Below, in pieces: positions 1-6,680 of a stretch of 16,581 nucleotides of DNA. The stretch is from Prevotellaceae bacterium (GTDB taxonomy: Bacteria; Bacteroidota; Bacteroidia; Bacteroidales; Paludibacteraceae): the NCBI GenBank assembly GCA_031255055.1, contig JAIRTG010000038.1, positions 1 through 16,581 of the forward strand, written 5' to 3'. The notes under the pieces are model-generated. The model was not told the DNA's origin and did not search any database. It saw only the letters and a list, made by a program, of their open reading frames with translations. Within the stretch, counting starts at the first letter, position 1. Each line of letters begins with the position of its first letter. A program made the position numbers and the translations under genes.

Positions 1-130
1 GGGCGTTGCGGGGCAGCGCCCCGCAGAGGGGGTAGCGGAAGACGCCGTAGGCGGCTGAAGCGAGGGGGAGACTTCCCCCCCCTAATATTCTTTCTCTTTC
101 TCTTTCTTCAAGGAAGACGTCAACGGCCGA
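1..130 (+). repeat. Dispersed triple-hairpin repeat, copy 1 (cut by window edge)
   Basis: First of four copies of a GC-rich element of about 110-130 bp. Three hairpins can be read directly: GCGGGGC/GCCCCGC with loop AGC (8-24), CGCC/GGCG with loop GTA (43-53), and GGGGGA/TCCCCC with loop GACT (64-79). A pyrimidine tract of CTTT words follows (about 89-108), then TTCAAGGAAGA, which copy 4 shares. The left end is missing, because copies 2-4 continue into CACTGTCTT. I see no transposase or other gene in it. Positions 131-208 show nothing further. Confidence 0.85.
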
Positions 131-208
131 AAGATGTATTTAATCCTTCACCGAATGACTTTGCGTGTGAGGGGCTAACGTAGGGACGATAATTTGTCAT
201 TTGGACGT

Positions 209-248
209 AAAAAAACGCCTGCAAAACAAATTGCAGACGTCTTTTTTT
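209..248 (-). terminator. Intrinsic terminator of the tRNA gene (symmetrical)
   Basis: CTGCAA (219-224) pairs with TTGCAG (231-236). After one mismatch, ACG (215-217) pairs with CGT (238-240). An A-run (209-215) and a T-run (242-248) flank the stem, so it can terminate in both directions. It lies just beyond the 3' end of the minus-strand tRNA. Confidence 0.8.
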
Positions 249-251
249 GTG

Positions 252-326
252 TGGGCCCAGTTGGGCTTGAACCAACGACCCCCTGATTATGAGTCAGGTG
301 CTACTAACCAACTGAGCTATGGGCCC
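252..326 (-). tRNA. tRNA with CAU anticodon (tRNA-Ile2 or elongator tRNA-Met)
   Basis: Read on the minus strand this folds as a tRNA: acceptor stem GGGCCCA/TGGGCCC, T-arm GTTGG/CCAAC with loop TTCAAGC, and anticodon stem CCTGA/TCAGG with loop CTCATAA, giving anticodon CAU. The discriminator base is A, and CCA is not encoded (CAC follows). The D-arm reads GCTC...GTAGC, one nucleotide longer than the usual GAGC pairing, so either only GCT/AGC pairs or a T is bulged. CAU fits elongator Met or the lysidine-modified Ile2 tRNA. I see no initiator features such as an acceptor-tip mismatch. The anticodon arm resembles Ile2 somewhat, but sequence alone does not settle it. Confidence 0.93.
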
Positions 327-366
327 GCACGGATTGATAAATAATTTTTATCTTTGCAAGCGAATG

Positions 367-397
367 CAAAAGTAGTATTTTTTGTGATACACACAAA
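367..397 (-). promoter_or_regulatory. Bacteroidota-type promoter for the tRNA
   Basis: On the minus strand, TTTG (397-394) is followed after exactly 19 nt by TACTTTTG (374-367). This is a full match to the Bacteroidota TTTG-N19-TAnnTTTG pattern. It would start transcription near 360, about 35 nt ahead of the tRNA. Confidence 0.7.
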
Positions 398-448
398 GAA
401 ATATTATTTTTTTTGATAGAATGTAATCATGCCATACAGGAAGTTGAT

Positions 449-1390
449 ATGAAAATAATTGCAGTTGACAATCGGACGATAAATCCGGAAAGTTGTGTTG
501 CGACAATCGGTTTTTTCGACGGTGTTCATCTCGGTCATCAATGTTTATTGCACCGGTTGAAAGAACTGTCACACAGCCGACATTTAAAATCGGCCGTCGT
601 GACATTCGGACAGCATCCGCGCCACATCCTTCATAAAACGAATTTCCCGCCGCTGCTCACTACTTTTTCGGAAAAAACAGCCCTGATAGAACAGGCCGGA
701 ATCGATTTTTGCTTCGTATTGGATTTCGACAAAGCGCTTGCCGACCTGTCGGCCGAAGTGTTTCTGGATAAAATATTAAAAAAACAACTGGCCGTCGCCG
801 ATTTGCTTTTAGGATATGACCACCGTTTCGGACACAACCGCCGAGACACGTTTGACGATTACGTCCGTTACGGACAACAAAGCGACGTGAACATCATCAG
901 AGCTACCGTGTATGACGAAAACGGCAGATTACCTGTCAGTTCATCCGGCATCCGGTTTGCGCTCATGGAGGGCGACATCGAATCGGCCAACAAAATGCTT
1001 TCATACAAATACAGCCTGAACGGAAAAGTGATATACGGTCACAAAATCGGACGGACAATCGGTTTCCCCACTGCAAACATCGCCCCCGAAAATAACTTGA
1101 AACTGATACCCCAAAAAGGTGTTTATGCCGTTAGCGCGTCGATCGACGATAAAAAATACCGCGCGATGATGAACATCGGTCGGCGTCCAACGCTCAACAA
1201 CGGTACGACGGTGAGCTTGGAAGTCCACATTATCGATTTTGACGGACTGATTTATGACCTGGAAATGCGTATTTCGTTTGTCGGCAAAATGCGCGACGAA
1301 GTGAAATTCGGTTGTGTCGACGAACTGATTCTCCAACTGAAAAACGATAAGAAAAAAGTACGGGAAATGCCCGAAGCCCTGTTTTACTGA
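449..1390 (+). CDS. ribF: Bifunctional riboflavin kinase / FAD synthetase RibF
   Basis: Phosphorylates riboflavin to FMN and adenylylates FMN to FAD in the cytoplasm. The 313-aa length is normal for the family. The N-terminal nucleotidyltransferase domain shows GFFDGVHLGH (21-30), the GYDHRFG segment (122-128) and VSSSGIR (163-169), matching the ISSTxIR-type motif. The C-terminal flavokinase domain shows GKVIYGHKIGRTIGFPTAN (192-210), MNIGRRPT (241-248) and a probable catalytic Glu258 in SLEVH. The frame stays open upstream to an ATG at 413, but the extra 12 residues lack family character and MKII at 449 starts as RibF proteins do. A TAnnTTTG match (TATCTTTG, 349-356) could be its -7 element, but no good -33 element accompanies it. 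The gene is divergent from the tRNA and has no clear terminator. Confidence 0.95.
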   Translation: MKIIAVDNRTINPESCVATIGFFDGVHLGHQCLLHRLKELSHSRHLKSAVVTFGQHPRHILHKTNFPPLLTTFSEKTALIEQAGIDFCFVLDFDKALADLSAEVFLDKILKKQLAVADLLLGYDHRFGHNRRDTFDDYVRYGQQSDVNIIRATVYDENGRLPVSSSGIRFALMEGDIESANKMLSYKYSLNGKVIYGHKIGRTIGFPTANIAPENNLKLIPQKGVYAVSASIDDKKYRAMMNIGRRPTLNNGTTVSLEVHIIDFDGLIYDLEMRISFVGKMRDEVKFGCVDELILQLKNDKKKVREMPEALFY

Positions 1391-1427
1391 AAAAAAACAA
1401 AAAGCCCGACGCTTCTTTCGGACAAAT

Positions 1428-1458
1428 TTTAGCGAAGGACGGAAATATCGTACCTTTG
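1428..1458 (+). promoter_or_regulatory. Probable promoter of dcp
   Basis: TACCTTTG (1451-1458) fully matches TAnnTTTG, and TTTA (1428-1431) sits 19 nt upstream in place of TTTG. Transcription would start near 1465, giving a leader of about 135 nt ahead of dcp. Confidence 0.5.
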
Positions 1459-1463
1459 GAAAC

Positions 1464-1525
1464 TCCGACATCATTTTAACGTCGGACAAGCTAAAAAGCG
1501 CAATGTTGAAAACTTCGGCTTGCGC
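1464..1525 (+). other. Two hairpins in the dcp leader
   Basis: TCCGAC (1464-1469) pairs with GTCGGA (1481-1486). Next, GCGCAA (1498-1503) pairs with TTGCGC (1520-1525). Both fall between the probable promoter and the dcp start. Neither is followed by a T-run, so they are not ordinary terminators. I do not recognise a known riboswitch. Confidence 0.4.
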
Positions 1526-1598
1526 CGATTCGTAAGCGCAGAACGCGCTATTTTAATGTAAAAGAGAACTATTTATATAGAACTAATTTTTTAAAAAC

Positions 1599-3689
1599 AT
1601 GAAAAAAACACTCTTAATGATTATGACGGTCTTACTACTGGCCGGTTGCGGCGAAAAAGAAGGTAAAAATCCTTTCTACAGTGATTATTCAAACAAATTC
1701 GGTGCGCCTCCTTTTGAGGAGATAAAAGTCGAACACTATCTGCCGGCCTTTAAGGACGGCATAAAACAGGCACAGGAAGAAATCGACCTGATTGCCGATA
1801 ATGCCGACGCGCCGACTTTTGCAAATACCATCGAAGCGCTGGACTATAGCGGCGAACTTTTGACAAAAGTATCATCGGTTTTCAGCAATTTACAATCGGC
1901 CGACACCAACGATGAATTGGACGCGGTGGCAAAAGAAGTATCGCCCTTGCTGTCCGAGCACAGCGATAACATCTACATGAACGTAAAACTGTTTGCGCGT
2001 GTAAAAGCGCTGTACGAAACAAAAGACGAATTGGGCTTAAACGGCGAACAAGCCCGCTTGCTCGACAAGTACTATAAACAGTTCGTACAAAGCGGAGCAA
2101 ATTTGAACGACGAGCAAAAAATACGTTTACGTGAAATAAACAAGGAGTTGAGCGCCTTGAGCCTTGCTTTCGGTCAAAACGTGACGAAGGAAACGGGTAA
2201 TTACAAAAAAATCATTGAAAACGAAGACGAACTAATCGGGCTTCCCGAAAGCGTGAAACAAGCGGCGGCCGAAGAAGCGGGTGAAGTCGGAAAATGGGCA
2301 TTCACCACTCAAAAATCGAGTTGGATTCCGGTGCTGCAATACAGCGAAAATCGCGAATTGAGAAAAGAACTGCTTTTGGCGTATACAAATCGTGCCGACC
2401 AAAACAATGAATTTGACAACAAAGAGATTGTCAACAAAATAATGAAATTGCGGATCGAGCGTGCCCAAATGATGGGATACGACAATCCGGCCCAATTTAT
2501 TTTGGAAAACACAATGGCAAAAACCCCTGCGGCGGTGATGGATTTTCTTCATTTACTTTGGGCGCCGTCGTTGCGACAGGCAAAAGCGGAAGTGACCGAA
2601 CTGCAAAAAATGATGGACGCCGAAGGCAAGGGCGAAAAATTGGAAGCATGGGATTGGTGGTTCTACACGGAAAAACTTCGCAAAGAAAAATTTGATTTGG
2701 ATGAAGAAGCCATTCGTCCCTACTTCAAATTAGAGAATGTGCGTCAGGGCGCCTTTGATTTGGCCGGAAAGCTTTGGGGACTTCAATTCAGAAAACTGAT
2801 GGACATGCCGATTTACCATCCGGATGTGGAAGCGTTTGAAGTGAGCGACACCAATGGTTCGCTGATAGGCATTTTTTATACCGACTATTTTCCTCGCAAG
2901 GGCAAAAAAGTAGGAGCGTGGATGAGCAGTTTCCGCGAACAATACAAGAAAGAGGGTGTCGACCATCGTCCGATTGTTGTAAACGTGTGCAACTTCACAA
3001 AACCGACAGCCGATACACCTTCGTTGCTGACAATGGATGAAGTGACGACACTGTTCCACGAATTCGGACATGCGCTGCATGGTTTACTTTCGCAATGTAC
3101 CTATCCGTTACTGTCGGGAACAAACGTCTCGCGCGATTTTGTTGAACTGCCTTCACAAATTATGGAAAATTGGTGCTTCGAGCCTGAAATGCTGAAAATG
3201 TATGCTTACCATTACAAAACAGACGAAGTGATTCCCGACGAACTTATCGAGAAAATCAACGCCACATCGACATTTAATCAGGGATTTATCATGACGGAAC
3301 ATTTGTCGGCCGCATTGCTCGACATGTATTATCATACCGGAAACAAAACGGAAGATGTTGACATAAATCAATTTGAAACCGACGTGATGAAACAAATCGG
3401 CATGATCGACGAAATAATCATTCGCTATCGCAGCACATATTTCAGTCACATTTTCTCCGGCGGATACGAATCCGGATACTACGCCTACAAATGGGCCGAA
3501 GTGCTGGACGCCGACGCTTTCGAGGCTTTTGTTGAAACAGGCGATATTTTCAACAAAAACATAGCCGAAGCCTATCGCAAAAACATCCTCGAAAAAGGAG
3601 ATACGGACGACCCGATGAATCTGTATCTGAAATTCAGAGGCGCAGCGCCAAGTCCCGACGCGCTGTTGAAAAAAAGCGGTTTAAAATAA
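1599..3689 (+). CDS. dcp: Peptidyl-dipeptidase Dcp, M3 zinc metallopeptidase (lipoprotein)
   Basis: Removes dipeptides from the C-termini of oligopeptides, probably in the periplasm or at the outer membrane. The 696-aa protein begins with a lipoprotein signal (MKKTLLMIMTVLLLAGC), whose lipobox LAGC gives Cys17 as the lipidated residue. The M3 zinc site HEFGH lies at 487-491, and Glu516 in FVELPSQIMENW is the third ligand 25 residues on, the spacing expected for the family. LPSQIMENW and the C-terminal RSTYFSHIFSGGYESGYYAYKWAEV segment are typical of Dcp rather than of oligopeptidase F. The ATG at 1599 follows an A/T-rich leader without a Shine-Dalgarno sequence. It is transcribed alone, with a probable promoter at 1428-1458 and a strong terminator at 3709-3745. 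No catalytic residue is missing. Confidence 0.94.
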   Translation: MKKTLLMIMTVLLLAGCGEKEGKNPFYSDYSNKFGAPPFEEIKVEHYLPAFKDGIKQAQEEIDLIADNADAPTFANTIEALDYSGELLTKVSSVFSNLQSADTNDELDAVAKEVSPLLSEHSDNIYMNVKLFARVKALYETKDELGLNGEQARLLDKYYKQFVQSGANLNDEQKIRLREINKELSALSLAFGQNVTKETGNYKKIIENEDELIGLPESVKQAAAEEAGEVGKWAFTTQKSSWIPVLQYSENRELRKELLLAYTNRADQNNEFDNKEIVNKIMKLRIERAQMMGYDNPAQFILENTMAKTPAAVMDFLHLLWAPSLRQAKAEVTELQKMMDAEGKGEKLEAWDWWFYTEKLRKEKFDLDEEAIRPYFKLENVRQGAFDLAGKLWGLQFRKLMDMPIYHPDVEAFEVSDTNGSLIGIFYTDYFPRKGKKVGAWMSSFREQYKKEGVDHRPIVVNVCNFTKPTADTPSLLTMDEVTTLFHEFGHALHGLLSQCTYPLLSGTNVSRDFVELPSQIMENWCFEPEMLKMYAYHYKTDEVIPDELIEKINATSTFNQGFIMTEHLSAALLDMYYHTGNKTEDVDINQFETDVMKQIGMIDEIIIRYRSTYFSHIFSGGYESGYYAYKWAEVLDADAFEAFVETGDIFNKNIAEAYRKNILEKGDTDDPMNLYLKFRGAAPSPDALLKKSGLK

Positions 3690-3708
3690 CACAATCAACG
3701 ACAACATC

Positions 3709-3745
3709 ATTCAACTGTTACATCTTTTGTAACAGTTGAATTTTT
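3709..3745 (+). terminator. Strong intrinsic terminator after dcp
   Basis: TTCAACTGTTACA (3710-3722) pairs perfectly with TGTAACAGTTGAA (3728-3740) around loop TCTTT and is followed by TTTTT (3741-3745). The stem is 13 bp, or 14 bp with A3709-T3741. Confidence 0.9.
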
Positions 3746-3766
3746 ATCCGAACAGACGTCCGACAA

Positions 3767-3853
3767 ATGAAAAAGAACCACTCCAATATCAATTACATAA
3801 AAGGAAATAAATCATCTCTCGTCATAGCCTCCGTTTTTACATCCCTTATTTAA
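3767..3853 (+). CDS. Possible 28-aa small ORF ahead of the membrane-protein operon
   Basis: An ATG at 3767 after an A-rich stretch (CGACAAATGAAAAAG) opens a 28-codon frame ending in TAA at 3851-3853, 7 nt before the next gene. The product begins MKKNHSNINY and ends in a hydrophobic stretch (SSLVIASVFTSLI). It could be a leader peptide or a small membrane protein, but at this length it could arise by chance. It has no recognised family. Confidence 0.22.
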   Translation: MKKNHSNINYIKGNKSSLVIASVFTSLI

Positions 3854-3860
3854 TTCACGA

Positions 3861-4856
3861 ATGAGATTCAGTTTAAGAAATTTTGTAACGCCGAGCATTT
3901 CGTTATCGGTATTTATGTTCACCGTCATTACGTTGATTTGGTTACTTCCGTTCCTCGCCGGTTTCACCCACAACGTTGATTTTCACCCCACGTTTTTAGG
4001 CAGCCTCATCCTGCCCCACACGACAACCGATCTACAAGCGTGGGTCGCATCATTCATTCTTGTGCTGTTAAACGCATTCATCATTTTACGGATAGACAAC
4101 AGCTTCAACGTCACAAGAAAAAGGACATCGCTTCCCTTCTACATCTATTTTTTTCTTCTATCCTGTTGGGCCGGCGTATATTCCTCCCCGATCATCCACA
4201 TTTCGACCACATTTTATCTACTATCCGTTTCGGTACTGATGGCAACCTATCACAACCGGAAAGCCGTAGAAGCGGCATATCTTTTCGGCTTACTCTTCTC
4301 ATGCGCGTCGCTTTTCATCTACGAAATTTTACTGCTGATACCCTTCTTTTGGCTCCTGTTCTACCTGCTCAAATCCATCTCCCTCAAGATTATTTTAGCG
4401 TCGGCGTTCGGTTTAGCCACATCATGGATGACACTTTTTTCGCTCGTTTATCTACTACAGGACATAGACGGCGTGAACGCACTATTAACAAGTCTAAATG
4501 AGTTACGATTCAAATTTGTGCTGCTCGACATTCCGCTATTGATCTACGCGGTGCTTATGCTACTTATTGTCGGCATATTGATTTTCGGCGTATCGACCGA
4601 TTACCGGAACAATTCCGTCCAAAACCGGAAATACTTATCGTCACATGTACTCTTATTTTGTCTATTTGCAGCAGTAATGATATTCATATCCGAATCGCTT
4701 TTTTTACTCATGCCGTTTATTTCCGTTCACATCTGTTTTCTGGCATCGTACAACTTCGTGACCCACCCGACCAAATCCAACGCGACCCTGTTCACACTAC
4801 TCATCGTCGTAAATTTTTTACTGCTACTCTACACCTATCTCCCCAACCTGCAATAA
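3861..4856 (+). CDS. Polytopic membrane protein of unknown function
   Basis: A 331-aa protein made mostly of hydrophobic stretches, with about eight to ten membrane segments by eye (for example around residues 17-35, 60-77, 91-107, 116-128, 139-170, 174-200, 220-243, 262-286 and 308-326). Short basic or polar loops such as RKRTS and YHNRK separate them. I recognise no catalytic motif, transporter signature or binding site, so no function is offered. Its stop codon directly abuts the start of the next gene, which suggests co-transcription and translational coupling with the YqaA-type and CPBP genes. I see no convincing TAnnTTTG promoter in 3746-3860. The sense strand is rich in C and T, as expected for a membrane protein. 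Confidence 0.85.
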   Translation: MRFSLRNFVTPSISLSVFMFTVITLIWLLPFLAGFTHNVDFHPTFLGSLILPHTTTDLQAWVASFILVLLNAFIILRIDNSFNVTRKRTSLPFYIYFFLLSCWAGVYSSPIIHISTTFYLLSVSVLMATYHNRKAVEAAYLFGLLFSCASLFIYEILLLIPFFWLLFYLLKSISLKIILASAFGLATSWMTLFSLVYLLQDIDGVNALLTSLNELRFKFVLLDIPLLIYAVLMLLIVGILIFGVSTDYRNNSVQNRKYLSSHVLLFCLFAAVMIFISESLFLLMPFISVHICFLASYNFVTHPTKSNATLFTLLIVVNFLLLLYTYLPNLQ

Positions 4857-5300
4857 ATGGAGCTGGCAAATCTCGAATACTTAGGACTATTTATTGCCGC
4901 TTTTTTAGCGGCAACCATTCTTCCTCTCAGTTCCGAAGCCGTTTTCACCGCCGTCCTCTATGCCGGTCTGGAAGCCTGGAAATGTATTTTTGTCGCAACG
5001 CTGGGCAACTGGCTGGGCGGCATGAGCTGTTATTTTTTGGGAAGGCTCGGGAAACTCGAATGGATAGAAAAACACTTAAAGATCAAGAAAGAAAAGATCG
5101 ACAATTTCACAACCAAGATACACAAATACGGCGACTGGTTTGCATTTTTTTCATTTCTACCCGGCATTGGAGACGTCATAGCGATCTCATCGGGCTATTT
5201 TCGCTGTCGGTGGTGGCTTGTTGCCCTTTCGATGCTTTTGGGTAAATTTGCGCGCTACATCGTCTGGATGTATTTCAACGGACTATTTATAACTTTTTAA
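4857..5300 (+). CDS. YqaA/DedA-type small membrane protein (VTT domain)
   Basis: A 147-aa membrane protein resembling the YqaA branch of the DedA/VTT superfamily. Some members of that superfamily act as lipid scramblases or flippases or influence proton-motive force; the role of this branch is less clear. Visible family features are a first membrane segment (LGLFIAAFLAATILPLSSE), a glycine-rich GNWLGGMSCYFLGR turn (about 51-64), the re-entrant-loop segment FLPGIGDVIAISSGYFR (about 100-116) and LGKFARYIVWM near the C-terminus. The ATG follows the upstream TAA with no gap, so the two genes are probably translationally coupled. The next gene starts 10 nt downstream. Confidence 0.82.
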   Translation: MELANLEYLGLFIAAFLAATILPLSSEAVFTAVLYAGLEAWKCIFVATLGNWLGGMSCYFLGRLGKLEWIEKHLKIKKEKIDNFTTKIHKYGDWFAFFSFLPGIGDVIAISSGYFRCRWWLVALSMLLGKFARYIVWMYFNGLFITF

Positions 5301-5310
5301 TATCGACTAT

Positions 5311-6255
5311 ATGAATTTTTTAGAACGAGCATTTGACAATCAGAATCAATGGTGGAAATACCCACTATGTATCCTCGGCGGAATATTGATAGGGAACATT
5401 GTCGGCGGTCTTTTTATCATTTTAGCAATTCTTTTAAAGACCACGATATCACCTATCTCCGACGGCGGCGAAATTTCAGACATAATCAGCGATTTAAACA
5501 CCTTTTTAAACGCAGGCACGCCGTTTTCGCTATTTTTACTCATCAGCATCTTTGCATTTTCGTTACTATTTTCCGTCATTTTCATCAAATCGGCACACAA
5601 CCGACGCTTCAGCGAGCTAATCAACGGGACATCAACCATCCGCTGGTCACATTTCAGTTGGGGGGCGTTCATCTGGTTCACGCTATCACTCATCTATCTG
5701 CTGATCGATTTCTACATGCACCCGACCCAATTCACCATTCGGTTCGAGTTCAGCACCTTCATCCGTTTGGTCGTGGTAGCGCTCATATGCGTGCCATTTC
5801 AGACCACATACGAAGAGTACATTTTTCGCGGCTACCTTGCACAAGGCATCGGAATCTATACCAAAAGCCGATGGATGTCCATCATCATACCCGGCATCCT
5901 CTTCGGATTGATGCACGTCACGAATCCCGAAGTACAACAATTCGGCTTTTGGGTCATGATGCCCCACTACATCGGTTTCGGGCTTATAGTCGGACTAATC
6001 GCCATTCTCGACGACGGCATCGAACTATCAATGGGCATCCATGCCGCCAACAACATCTTTTCGGCCATCTTTGTAACAACAGACCAATCCGTTTTACAGA
6101 CAGACGCACTTTTCCGACAACTCCGATTCGATCCGGTCAAAGAATTAGCCGCGTTCATACTGATAAGTACAGTAGCGATCATCTTCTTTTCGATAAAATA
6201 CAACTGGCGATTCAGCCTGTTAAACAAGCGGATATCGCCCGAAGATCGCCCATAA
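5311..6255 (+). CDS. CPBP family intramembrane metalloprotease (CAAX protease/Abi type)
   Basis: A 314-aa integral membrane protein of the Rce1-like CPBP family. All three conserved motifs are present: Glu168-Glu169...Arg173 (YEEYIFRG), GLMH with His202, and HAANN with His244 and Asn248. A functional glutamate-type intramembrane protease is therefore plausible. The N-terminal part adds several membrane helices (about 17-43, 71-93, 117-136, 150-163). The substrate is unknown. Family members range from prenyl-protein processing to bacteriocin immunity and other envelope roles, and nothing here narrows the choice. It is the third gene of a run with the unknown membrane protein and the YqaA-type protein. 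No terminator is obvious after it; a dispersed repeat copy starts about 60 nt downstream. Confidence 0.9.
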   Translation: MNFLERAFDNQNQWWKYPLCILGGILIGNIVGGLFIILAILLKTTISPISDGGEISDIISDLNTFLNAGTPFSLFLLISIFAFSLLFSVIFIKSAHNRRFSELINGTSTIRWSHFSWGAFIWFTLSLIYLLIDFYMHPTQFTIRFEFSTFIRLVVVALICVPFQTTYEEYIFRGYLAQGIGIYTKSRWMSIIIPGILFGLMHVTNPEVQQFGFWVMMPHYIGFGLIVGLIAILDDGIELSMGIHAANNIFSAIFVTTDQSVLQTDALFRQLRFDPVKELAAFILISTVAIIFFSIKYNWRFSLLNKRISPEDRP

Positions 6256-6315
6256 AATCATCCGTACATCACATCCGTAGACCGTCCACAAGACACTTTT
6301 TCAACCGTTTTTCAG

Positions 6316-6454
6316 CAAAGAGAACAAAGAGAAAGAGAATTAGGGGGGGGGGGAAGTCTCCCCCTCGCTTCAGCCCGCCTACGGCGGTCTTCCGCTACCC
6401 CCTCTGCGGGGCTCCGCCCCGCAACGCCCCGAAAGACAGTGATTAAATAGTGAT
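6316..6454 (-). repeat. Dispersed triple-hairpin repeat, copy 2
   Basis: Inverted relative to copy 1. On the forward strand it runs from a purine tract of GAAAGAG words through GGGGAAGTCTCCCC, the stem CCGCC/GGCGG with loop TAC (6375-6387) and GCGGGGC/GCCCCGC, ending GCAACGCCCC (6421-6430). It then continues into GAAAGACAGTGATTAAATAG, which copy 3 shares. Its middle stem is one base pair longer than in copies 1 and 3. Confidence 0.88.
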
Positions 6455-6541
6455 CAGTGATTCAACCTTAATTGAGCGCATCTCTTCTTACTTCTAATGG
6501 CAGGCGAACAACTAATCACTAATCACTAAACACTAATCACT
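6438..6541 (-). repeat. AT-rich stem-loop attached to repeat copy 2
   Basis: Arms 6438-6462 and 6514-6541 are imperfect inverted repeats built from AGTGATT / AATCACT words. About 22 positions pair, with a 3-nt bulge and three mismatches, and the loop is 51 nt (6463-6513). It adjoins the CACTGTCTT edge of the repeat, in the same relative place as the stem beside copy 4. Elsewhere in the 425-bp gap 6256-6680 I see no gene and no clear gnd promoter. Confidence 0.6.
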
Positions 6542-6680
6542 AATTGTTCTCCCCGAATAAAACCGGACGCCTTTAAGACGCTAAACAAAAGCATTATAAA
6601 GATTGTTATTCACGGAGCAAAATTAACAAAACAAAATTACAGTACAATAAACCGACATATATCAATCAAATCGATCGACT

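Noticed and set aside
64..108. Ordinary intrinsic terminator formed by hairpin III plus the pyrimidine tract
   Set aside because: The tract mixes C with T and starts after an extra C-run, so it lacks a proper T-run. It is present in all copies whatever the neighbouring gene direction.
413..448. Upstream start for ribF
   Set aside because: The extra 12 residues do not resemble RibF N-termini, and the ATG at 449 gives the normal start and length.
1001..1489. 162-aa minus-strand ORF over ribF
   Set aside because: Antisense shadow of a gene with clear catalytic motifs.
5349..6446. 365-aa plus-strand ORF
   Set aside because: It overlaps the CPBP protease gene in another frame, is very rich in His and Arg without domain character, and runs into repeat copy 2. 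The CPBP frame has all family motifs.
6316..6454. Insertion sequence end
   Set aside because: No transposase nearby, no target-site duplication that I can see, and the copies share a hairpin fold rather than terminal inverted repeats.
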